NCBI GenBank assembly: GCA_040386595.1
Contig: JAZKFE010000137.1
Location: 1 to 5,768, forward strand
Reading direction: 5' to 3'
Source: JAKFVC01 sp040386595
Lineage (GTDB): Bacteria; Planctomycetota; Planctomycetia; Planctomycetales; Planctomycetaceae
DNA length: 5,768 nt
This document shows positions 1 through 5,768 of the stretch, one piece after another (position 1 is the first letter of the stretch; each line of letters opens with the position of its first letter). A model generated the notes under the pieces. That model did not search any database, had not been told where the DNA came from, and saw only the letters and a program-made list of their open reading frames with translations. The position numbers were made by a program, and so were the translations under genes.

Positions 1-2575
1 GCGGCTCAGCGACGTAGCCCGCGTCGAACTGGGGGCTCAAAATTACAATCAGGTCTGCACATTCGACGGCGAACCGTCTGTGGGCTTGGCGGTGTTTCAA
101 TTGCCGGGAACCAACGCCCTGGATGTTGCGGATCAAGTCAAGCAAAAGATGCTGGAGCTCAAGGCGCGATTTCCCGATGGCGTGGATTACACCATTGCCT
201 ATGACATCACCCCCTTCGTGCGGGAGTCGGTCGCCGATGTGGTTCGCACGCTCCTGGAAGCCATCGTGCTGGTGGGGTTGGTCGTGCTGGTGTTTCTCCA
301 AAACTGGCGAGCCGTCATCATTCCCTTGATCGCCGTGCCCGTGGCGATTATCGGGACGTTTGCCGTCATGGCCGTCTTCCATTTCAGTTTGAACAATATC
401 TCCTTGTTCGGCCTCGTCCTGGCGATCGGCATCGTGGTGGATGACGCTATCGTCGTGGTGGAAAATGTCGAACGCTGGCTGGATCAAGGTCTGCCCCCAC
501 GCGAAGCCACACGAAAAGCCATGGACGAAGTCACCGGCCCCGTGGTCGCGGTGGCGTTGGTGTTGTGCGCCGTGTTCGTCCCCTGTGCCTTCATCAGCGG
601 CATTACCGGCCGCTTCTTCCTGCAATTTGCGGTCACGATTTCCGTCTCAACAATCTTTTCAGCAATCAACTCATTGACGCTCAGCCCCGCGTTGGCTGCC
701 ATCTTGTTACGACCACGGGAAAGCCAACCAGACCGCTTGACCTGGCTGTTAGACAAATCGCTCGGCTGGTTCTTCCGGCTGTTCAACAATGCCTTCCAAT
801 CGAGTACCTCGGCCTACGGCTGGCTGGTCGGCAAGCTGCTCCGCGCCAGCCTGCTCGTGTTGTTCGGGTATGGTGGGCTGCTCGTCCTGACCTATTGGGT
901 CTTTCAAGTCGCTCCCACCGGGTTTGTTCCTGACCAGGATCAAGGCCGCGTCATCGCCAACGTCCAATTGCCCGATTCGGCGTCCTTGGAACGGACCCAG
1001 GAGATGGTGGCGAAGATCGACAAAATCGCCCGTGCCACACCGGGCGTGGCTCATACCGTTACGATCTCCGGAATGTCATTCGTGCTGGGGGCGACGAGTT
1101 CCAACTTTGCGTCGATGTTCATCGTCTTGGATCCTTTCGAGAAGCGCAAAAGTCCGGACCTGCACGACACGGCCATCATGGCCCGAATGCGGCAGGAATG
1201 GGCCAAAGAGATCAAAGATGCTCAGGTGATGGTCTTCGGGGCGCCTCCCATCCCGGGCCTCAGTGTCGCAGGCGGGTTCAAACTCCTCGTGGAAGATGCG
1301 GGAGGTCTGGGGCTGAAGTCGTTGCAGCGGCAGACCGATGGTTTGATTCGCAAACTGCAAGCGGATCCCGGGCTGACAGGCGTCTCGACTCAGTTCCGTT
1401 CCAATACGCCTCAACTGTTTATGGACATCGATCGCGAAAAGATCGAATCCCTGGGTTTATCCGTCGATGACGTGAACCAAACTCTGGGCATGTATATGGG
1501 ATCGCTGTATGTCAACAGCTTCAATTCGTTCGGTCGTCACTGGCAAGTCACGATCCAGGCCGACGGGCAGTATCGGTCTCGGATCGAAGGTCTCAATTTG
1601 CTGAAAGTGCGCAACAAACAGGGGCAGATGGTCCCGCTGGGAACGTTAATCCAGCTGCGTGAAATCGGCGGCCCGGTGTTTGTGACACGTTACAACCTGT
1701 CCGTCGCCGCACCGGTCACCGGCAGTTTACGCCCCGGAATCAGCACCGGCGAGGCCATCGCGGCAACCGAACGGCTGGCAGCAGAGACCTTGCCCCTGTC
1801 CATGAAGACCGAATGGACCGAGTTAATGTTCATGCAGATTCGGGCCGGCAATACGTCGTTGTACGTTTTCATGCTGGCGATCCTGTGCGTCTTTCTCGCC
1901 CTATCGGCCCTCTATGAAAGTTGGTCATTGCCGCTGGCCGTCATTCTGGTGGTGCCACTGTGCTTGCTATGTTCAGTCACCGGCGTCCTGCTCACTGGCT
2001 CATCGGTCAATATTTTCGTGCAAATCGGCTTGGTGGTCCTTGTCGGCTTGGCGTGTAAGAACGCCATTCTCATCGTCGAGTTCGCCAAGCAACTCCATCA
2101 AGAAGGTCAGCCACGGTTCGAGGCCACTCAAGAAGCATCTCAACGGCGATTGCGGCCCATTCTGATGACGTCGTTTGCGTTTATCCTGGGTGTCGTCCCT
2201 CTCGTGATCGCCGAAGGAGCTGGGGCAGAAATGCGCCGATCACTGGGAACGGCGGTCTTCAGCGGCATGGTCGGTGTCACGATATTCGGCATCTTTTTAA
2301 CGCCCGTGTTCTTTTATGTGATTCAAGGTCTGGGCGAAAAACGACTGTTCTCATCCCCGCTCGTGCAGCGGTTGGGGCTTTGTGTTGTGATCTTGCTGAC
2401 CATTTCCATTATGGGTATTCCCGCTCTGGGAATCTCCAAACGCATGCAATTGGCGGCGTTGATCATCGCGGTCCTGGGAATTCCGGCGGTCATGCTGGTG
2501 CGCACTCTGCGCCGGCAACAAGCCGCAGCGCCTCCCCCGCAGGCTGCTCCAGAGTCGAAGGAGAAGCAGACGTGA
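1..2575 (+). CDS. RND efflux permease, HAE-1/AcrB family (5'-truncated copy 1)
   Basis: This is the C-terminal 857 residues of an inner-membrane proton/drug antiporter of the AcrB type; the first complete codon is at position 2 and the stop is TGA at 2573-2575. Relative to AcrB, roughly the first 260-310 residues (TM1, PN1, docking domain) lie upstream of the window. The GTG at 80 is an internal Val, because homology continues in frame to the left edge (RLSDVARVELG). Visible order: end of PN2, TM2 (about 230-300), TM3 (317-379), TM4 (398-467), TM5 (542-600), TM6 (614-709), TM7 (836-904), the second periplasmic porter/docking loop (905-1858), then TM8-TM12 (1859-2326). The proton-relay residues are present: Asp-Asp at 440-445 (AcrB D407/D408), Lys at 2057 (K940), Arg at 2147 (R971) and Thr at 2168 (T978). 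The protein continues unusually beyond TM12 with two more hydrophobic stretches and an Ala/Pro/Gln-rich tail. It should act as a trimer with an AcrA-type adaptor and TolC-type channel; the substrate cannot be read from sequence. Family assignment is near certain. Confidence 0.96.
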   Translation, partial: RLSDVARVELGAQNYNQVCTFDGEPSVGLAVFQLPGTNALDVADQVKQKMLELKARFPDGVDYTIAYDITPFVRESVADVVRTLLEAIVLVGLVVLVFLQNWRAVIIPLIAVPVAIIGTFAVMAVFHFSLNNISLFGLVLAIGIVVDDAIVVVENVERWLDQGLPPREATRKAMDEVTGPVVAVALVLCAVFVPCAFISGITGRFFLQFAVTISVSTIFSAINSLTLSPALAAILLRPRESQPDRLTWLLDKSLGWFFRLFNNAFQSSTSAYGWLVGKLLRASLLVLFGYGGLLVLTYWVFQVAPTGFVPDQDQGRVIANVQLPDSASLERTQEMVAKIDKIARATPGVAHTVTISGMSFVLGATSSNFASMFIVLDPFEKRKSPDLHDTAIMARMRQEWAKEIKDAQVMVFGAPPIPGLSVAGGFKLLVEDAGGLGLKSLQRQTDGLIRKLQADPGLTGVSTQFRSNTPQLFMDIDREKIESLGLSVDDVNQTLGMYMGSLYVNSFNSFGRHWQVTIQADGQYRSRIEGLNLLKVRNKQGQMVPLGTLIQLREIGGPVFVTRYNLSVAAPVTGSLRPGISTGEAIAATERLAAETLPLSMKTEWTELMFMQIRAGNTSLYVFMLAILCVFLALSALYESWSLPLAVILVVPLCLLCSVTGVLLTGSSVNIFVQIGLVVLVGLACKNAILIVEFAKQLHQEGQPRFEATQEASQRRLRPILMTSFAFILGVVPLVIAEGAGAEMRRSLGTAVFSGMVGVTIFGIFLTPVFFYVIQGLGEKRLFSSPLVQRLGLCVVILLTISIMGIPALGISKRMQLAALIIAVLGIPAVMLVRTLRRQQAAAPPPQAAPESKEKQT
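2..2274 (+). repeat. Paralogous tandem duplication, unit 1 (partner 3496-5768)
   Basis: This segment of the first permease corresponds codon for codon to 3496-5768 of the second, at a constant offset of 3494 nt with no gap seen. Checkpoints with that offset include the TM4 Asp pair, the switch-loop region, the TM10 Lys, and a 26-nt identical run at 515-540 versus 4009-4034. Protein identity is about 63% by hand count. Third codon positions differ widely even where the protein is unchanged, so the duplication is old. Confidence 0.85.
2372..2572 (+). other. C-terminal extension of permease 1: extra hydrophobic hairpin and Ala/Pro/Gln tail
   Basis: AcrB ends about 30 residues after TM12 in a short polar tail. 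Here the end of TM12 (TPVFFYVIQ) is followed by a short polar linker (GLGEKRLFSSPLVQR, 2327-2371), a first hydrophobic stretch of about 21 residues (2372-2434: LGLCVVILLTISIMG and on), a turn with Ser-Lys-Arg (2435-2443), a second hydrophobic stretch (about 2444-2500: LAALIIAVLGIPAVMLV), then a basic cluster (RTLRR) and a tail rich in Ala, Pro, Gln, Glu and Lys. The simplest reading is two added transmembrane helices, giving 14 in all, with the tail in the cytoplasm. The frame has no break, so the extension belongs to the protein. Its function is unknown to me; the helix assignment is by eye. Confidence 0.7.
2557..2563 (+). promoter_or_regulatory. Ribosome binding site of the second permease gene
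   Basis: The sequence GAAGGAG lies eight nucleotides before the GTG at 2572, close to an ideal Shine-Dalgarno sequence and spacing. It sits inside the last codons of the upstream gene. It decides the GTG start, which has no competing in-frame ATG nearby and whose product begins exactly where AcrB-family proteins begin. Ribosomes ending on the upstream gene would terminate next to this site, favouring re-initiation. Confidence 0.85.
2572..2575 (+). other. GTGA stop/start overlap between the two permease genes
   Basis: The GTG start of the second gene (2572-2574) and the TGA stop of the first (2573-2575) share bases, giving a four-base GTGA overlap, the GTG version of the common ATGA junction. 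Together with the internal ribosome binding site, this arrangement is typical of translationally coupled genes in one operon. No room exists here for a separate terminator or promoter between stop and start. Confidence 0.9.
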
Positions 2576-5500
2576 TTTCCCACTTTTTTATCGACCGCCC
2601 GATCTTCGCCTCTGTGCTGTCGATCGTCTTTGTCCTCGCCGGGGCGGTGTCGGTCTTCACGCTTCCCGTGGCGCAGTATCCTGATGTGACACCTCCGACC
2701 GTCGTGGTCACGGCCCTCTATCCCGGGGCCAATGCGTTGACGGTCCGCGACACGGTCGCCGCTCCCATTGAAGAGCAAGTCAGCGGTGTCGAGCAGATGT
2801 TGTACATGACATCGCAATCGACCAACGACGGTGCTTACACGCTGACCGTGACGTTCCGCATGGGGATGGATTCAGACATGGCTCAGGTTCTGGTCCAGAA
2901 CCGTGTCTCTCTGGCCCTGCCCGTCATTCCACCACTCGTGCAAAACGAGGGCATCAATGTCAAAAAGATGTCCCCGAACACGTTGATGATCGTCAACCTG
3001 ACCTCGCCCGACAAACGCTTCGACAGCATTTTTCTTAGCAATTACGCCACAATTTATCTCAAAGATGAACTCGGCCGCCTGCCGGGGGTCGCCGGCATCA
3101 CCTATCTCGGTCAACGCGACTACAGCCTGCGGGCCTGGCTCGATCCCGACAAACTGGCGTCGCTCAATCTGACCGCGATGGATGTCGTCGCCGCGATTGG
3201 TCAACAAAATCTGCAAGTCGCCGCCGGACAAATCGGCCAGCAGCCGGTCCCGCACGGGCAGCAGTTTCAATTGACCATTAACACCCTGGGACGCCTGACA
3301 GATCCCGAACAATTCGCCGACATCATTCTGAAGGCCGGAGCAGGAACCACTCCCTCTCCCACATCAGATTCCACTAGCGGCGGGCAGAGCACATCCAACG
3401 GGTCAGGGACAACGGGGAACTCGAACAACGCCTCGGGGAGCTCCGGAGGGGCCAGCTCTTCTGGAGGCACAACGCCTCAGTCTACGGGTATTGTCAGGCT
3501 GCGTGATGTCGCCAGCGTGATGCTCGGCTCGCAGCAGTACAACCAGTCGTGCACACTCGACGGTCAGCCGTCGGTGGCCCTGTCGATCTATCAGCTCCCG
3601 GGGTCCAACGCTCTCAGCACGGCCGATGGCGTGTACGCCAAGATGAAGGAACTCAAATCCCGTTTCCCTGACGGTCTCGAATATCAGATCGTGTATGACA
3701 CAACCCCGTTCATCCGGGAATCGGTGAACGAAGTCTTCGTCACGTTGCGCGATGCCGTCATCCTGGTCGCCCTGGTGGTTCTCGCCTTCCTGCAAAATTG
3801 GCGAGCCGCGGTGATTCCACTGATTGCCGTGCCGGTCGCCATTGTCGGAACTTTTTCAGTCATGGCAGCCTTCGGCTTCTCGCTCAACAACCTGTCGCTG
3901 TTCGGACTCGTCCTGGCCATCGGCATTGTGGTCGATGACGCCATCGTCGTGGTCGAAAACGTGGAACGTTGGTTGGACCAAGGCGTCGAACCGCGAGAAG
4001 CCGCCCGCAAAGCCATGGACGAAGTCACCGGCCCGGTCGTCGCGGTGGCTCTCGTCCTGTGTGCCGTCTTCATCCCTTGTATGTTTTTGGGAGGCATCAC
4101 CGGCCAGTTCTTTCGCCAGTTCGCGGTGACCATTGCCGTCTCTACGGTCATCTCCGCGTTCAACTCGATGACCCTCAGCCCGGCCCTGGCAGCCATCCTG
4201 CTCAAACCACGAGGCGCCCAAACGGACACATTGAATTGGCTGTTGAATCTGACACTCGGCTGGTTCTTCCGCCTGTTTAATATCACTTTCGGAGCCAGTT
4301 CAGCCATCTATATCCGTCTGGTGGAAAATCTGCTCCGCGTCAGTTGGATCGTCTTACTGGTCTATAGCGGAATGTTGTATTTGACCTACTGGCAATTCAA
4401 CCGAGCCCCCACCGGATTCGTGCCACAACAAGATAAAGGTTATCTCTTACTGAATGTCCAACTGCCCGATTCCGCGTCGGTGGAACGCACGCAAAAGGTC
4501 ATGAACCGCATCGAAACACTGGCCAGGAAAACTCCTGGAGTGGCGCATACAGTCGGTATTTCGGGACAGTCGTTGATCTTGAATGCGAGCGCCGCCAACT
4601 TCGGCTCGATGTATGTGCTATTCAAGGATTTCAACGAGCGACGAGGCGACAACCTGACCGCAGATGCCATCGCCGCGGCAATCGAGGCAAGTTGCCGTCG
4701 CGAAGTCCGGGGAGCCACCGTCACCACCTTTGGAGCTCCCCCCATTGACGGACTGGGAACAACCGGCGGCTTCAAGCTCATCATCGAAGACCGTGGAAAT
4801 CTGGGGCAAGGGGAACTACAACAAGTCAGCGACCGCGTCGTCGCCGCCGGCAATAACACCCCCGGTCTCCGCGGTTTGTTCAACAGTTCGCGAGCCAACA
4901 CGCCGTGGCTTTACCTAGAAATTGACCGCACCAAATGCATGACGCTGGGTGTCCTGGTCAGCGATGTGTTCAACACGCTGCAAGTCTACTTCGGTTCGTA
5001 CTACGTCAACAACTTCAACGAGTTTGGCCGCACCTGGCAGGTAAACATTCAAGCCGATCAGCGGTCTCGAAGCCAGGTCAGTGACATCCGGCAACTGCAA
5101 GTCCGCAATAATCAGGGGCAGATGATCAAGCTGGGGACGCTGATGGATGTCCGTGATACCAGCGGCCCGGTCATGGTCATGCGCTACAATCTTTACTCGG
5201 CCACGGCCGTCACGGGGGATACCACGCCAGACATCAGTTCGGGGCAGGCCATCGATCTGATGCAGCAAATCGCCGGCCAGCAATTGCCACAATCGATGGC
5301 CTACGATTGGACCGAATTGACCTACTTGCAGCTGCAGGCCGGCAACACGGCCATCTATGTTTTTGCCCTGGCCGTGGTCTTCGTGTTTCTGGTCTTAGCC
5401 GCCCAATACGAAAGCTGGTCGCTGCCGCTTGCCGTGATTCTAGTAGTACCAATGTGCCTGCTATGTTCCATCGCGGGAGTGATGCTGGCCCACATGGAAG

Positions 5501-5768
5501 TCAACATTTTCACGCAGATTGGCTTCGTGGTGTTGGTCGGCCTGGCCAGCAAGAACGCCATTCTGATCGTCGAATTTGCCAAGCAACAGGAAGAACAAGG
5601 CAAAGCCCCGCGCGAAGCTGTTCTAGAAGCCAGCCGCCTGCGATTGCGGCCCATCTTGATGACATCGTTCGCCTTCATCCTGGGCGTCGTCCCCTTAGTA
5701 CGAGCCTACGGGGCAGGCGCCGAAATGCGTCGAGCCCTCGGTTTAGCAGTCTTCAGCGGGATGTTGGG
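2572..5768 (+). CDS. RND efflux permease, HAE-1/AcrB family (3'-truncated copy 2)
   Basis: This is a nearly complete AcrB-type proton/drug antiporter: 1065 codons from GTG at 2572, open to the right edge, which is reached inside TM12. The start is fixed by a well-spaced Shine-Dalgarno sequence and by the family's N-terminal signature (MISHFFIDRPIF, then LPVAQYPDVTPP). Order by residue: TM1 (about 10-28), PN1 and first half of PN2 (40-180), docking domain (181-307) holding a Ser/Gly/Thr-rich insert at 255-306, second half of PN2 (308-375), TM2 (387-409), TM3 (414-433), TM4 (442-463), TM5 (488-509), TM6 (515-545), TM7 (608-628), second periplasmic loop (630-915), TM8-TM11 (928-1044), TM12 beginning. 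Relay residues are D455/D456, K994, R1024 and T1031. The docking hairpin motif QVAAGQIG is conserved. AcrB distal-pocket Phe positions read T137, L179, V661, Q666, L668 and Y681, so substrate contacts probably differ. Arg1044 near the end of TM11 is unusual. It is about 63% identical to the upstream permease, with which it overlaps by 4 nt. A homotrimer, or a mixed trimer as in MdtBC, is possible. Confidence 0.96.
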   Translation, partial: MISHFFIDRPIFASVLSIVFVLAGAVSVFTLPVAQYPDVTPPTVVVTALYPGANALTVRDTVAAPIEEQVSGVEQMLYMTSQSTNDGAYTLTVTFRMGMDSDMAQVLVQNRVSLALPVIPPLVQNEGINVKKMSPNTLMIVNLTSPDKRFDSIFLSNYATIYLKDELGRLPGVAGITYLGQRDYSLRAWLDPDKLASLNLTAMDVVAAIGQQNLQVAAGQIGQQPVPHGQQFQLTINTLGRLTDPEQFADIILKAGAGTTPSPTSDSTSGGQSTSNGSGTTGNSNNASGSSGGASSSGGTTPQSTGIVRLRDVASVMLGSQQYNQSCTLDGQPSVALSIYQLPGSNALSTADGVYAKMKELKSRFPDGLEYQIVYDTTPFIRESVNEVFVTLRDAVILVALVVLAFLQNWRAAVIPLIAVPVAIVGTFSVMAAFGFSLNNLSLFGLVLAIGIVVDDAIVVVENVERWLDQGVEPREAARKAMDEVTGPVVAVALVLCAVFIPCMFLGGITGQFFRQFAVTIAVSTVISAFNSMTLSPALAAILLKPRGAQTDTLNWLLNLTLGWFFRLFNITFGASSAIYIRLVENLLRVSWIVLLVYSGMLYLTYWQFNRAPTGFVPQQDKGYLLLNVQLPDSASVERTQKVMNRIETLARKTPGVAHTVGISGQSLILNASAANFGSMYVLFKDFNERRGDNLTADAIAAAIEASCRREVRGATVTTFGAPPIDGLGTTGGFKLIIEDRGNLGQGELQQVSDRVVAAGNNTPGLRGLFNSSRANTPWLYLEIDRTKCMTLGVLVSDVFNTLQVYFGSYYVNNFNEFGRTWQVNIQADQRSRSQVSDIRQLQVRNNQGQMIKLGTLMDVRDTSGPVMVMRYNLYSATAVTGDTTPDISSGQAIDLMQQIAGQQLPQSMAYDWTELTYLQLQAGNTAIYVFALAVVFVFLVLAAQYESWSLPLAVILVVPMCLLCSIAGVMLAHMEVNIFTQIGFVVLVGLASKNAILIVEFAKQQEEQGKAPREAVLEASRLRLRPILMTSFAFILGVVPLVRAYGAGAEMRRALGLAVFSGML
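3334..3489 (+). other. Ser/Gly/Thr-rich low-complexity insert in the docking domain of permease 2
   Basis: Residues 255-306 of the second permease join the docking-domain segment ending in FADIILK to the PN2 strand beginning IVRLRDVA. AcrB has only about seven residues here (between ILLK and VLLRDVA). By count, 38 of the 52 residues are Ser (15), Gly (13) or Thr (10); the rest are mostly Asn, Ala, Pro and Gln, with one Asp and no Lys, Arg, aromatic or aliphatic residue larger than Ala. It therefore looks like a flexible disordered linker. As I recall from AcrB structures, this loop is a hairpin at the top of the docking domain facing TolC and the adaptor. The matching region of the first permease lies just off the left edge, so whether it shares the insert cannot be seen. 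Confidence 0.85.
3496..5768 (+). repeat. Paralogous tandem duplication, unit 2 (partner 2-2274)
   Basis: This is the second copy of the gapless paralogous pair. Identity to unit 1 by hand count is about 63% from the window edge to TM2, 85% over TM3-TM6, 60% around TM7 and the start of the second periplasmic loop, 46% over the rest of that loop, and 75% over TM8 to the start of TM12. The real duplicated unit is presumably the whole gene and extends beyond both edges of the window. Confidence 0.85.

Noticed and set aside
80..2575. GTG at 80 as the true start of the first permease gene
   Set aside because: The same frame is open to the left edge and encodes conserved family sequence (RLSDVARVELG, NYNQVCTFDG) matching the second permease; GTG 80 is an internal Val, and a protein starting there would lack TM1 and the first porter and docking domains.
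2323..2817. Minus-strand open frame spanning the junction of the two genes
   Set aside because: It is antisense to the end of gene 1 and the start of gene 2, both firmly supported by homology; its product is an Arg/Asp/Gly/His-rich sequence with no recognisable domain.
3267..3470. Minus-strand Pro/Glu-rich open frame opposite the low-complexity insert
   Set aside because: Pro/Glu richness is the direct complement of the Gly/Ser codons of the insert (GGN, TCN, AGC); no ribosome site or independent support.
3421..3475. Short palindromes and near-repeats in the insert (CTCCGGAG, GAGCTC, AGCTC...GGAGG twice)
   Set aside because: Too short and irregular to be a terminator, operator or mobile-element end; expected by chance in repetitive Ser/Gly codons within an open frame.
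3684..4307. Long open frame on the minus strand (207 codons)
   Set aside because: It lies wholly opposite the most conserved part of the second permease; its composition (many Thr, Arg, Met, Ala) is what the complement of GC-rich hydrophobic codons gives. A similar shadow occurs opposite the matching part of gene 1 (484-789).
1..5768. A frameshift or a single fused permease split in two
   Set aside because: Both frames are continuous, each copy has its own full set of TM helices and relay residues, and the second starts with the canonical N-terminus, so these are two genes and not a broken one.
1..5768. Assignment as heavy-metal (CusA/CzcA) or MdtBC-type RND permeases
   Set aside because: The TM4 motif VVDDAIVVVENVER, LPVAQYPDVTPP and QVAAGQIG are those of the AcrB-type HAE-1 branch; CusA-type proteins have a different TM4 motif and methionine relays that I do not see. 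The MdtBC comparison is for gene arrangement only.

Overview
The window is coding almost end to end on the + strand. It holds two tandem genes for inner-membrane permeases of the RND superfamily, hydrophobe/amphiphile efflux type (HAE-1, the AcrB/MexB family). The first gene (1-2575) lacks its start because the window begins inside it. The second (2572-5768) has its start but runs off the right edge. They overlap by four bases (GTGA). A strong Shine-Dalgarno sequence for the second gene lies inside the end of the first, so they are very probably one transcript with coupled translation. No promoter, terminator, RNA gene, mobile element, CRISPR array or non-coding stretch longer than a few bases is visible.

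Both proteins carry the RND proton-relay residues: an Asp-Asp pair in TM4, Lys in TM10, and Arg plus Thr in TM11. Both should therefore be active proton-driven antiporters. They align with each other without a single gap over the shared 757 codons, at a constant offset of 3494 nt, with about 63% identity by hand count. Conservation is uneven: about 85% in TM3-TM6, about 75% in TM8-TM12, and about 46% across the second periplasmic loop that helps form the drug pocket. This looks like an old tandem duplication whose copies kept the energy-coupling machinery and diverged in substrate-handling regions. A periplasmic adaptor (AcrA type) and perhaps an outer-membrane channel (TolC type) would be expected nearby, but neither is in the window.

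Three departures from textbook AcrB stand out. The second permease has a roughly 52-residue Ser/Gly/Thr-rich stretch in the docking domain, where AcrB has a short hairpin of about seven residues. The first permease continues past TM12 into an extra pair of hydrophobic segments and an Ala/Pro/Gln-rich tail. The phenylalanines of the AcrB distal pocket are mostly replaced in the second permease and partly replaced in the visible part of the first.

The organism is a Gram-negative-type bacterium with moderately high GC. From remembered family resemblance (ACKNAIL in TM10, the NQxCTxDG segment, the YVIQGLGEKRLF tail, low-complexity inserts) I lean towards Planctomycetota. This is an impression, not a demonstrated placement.
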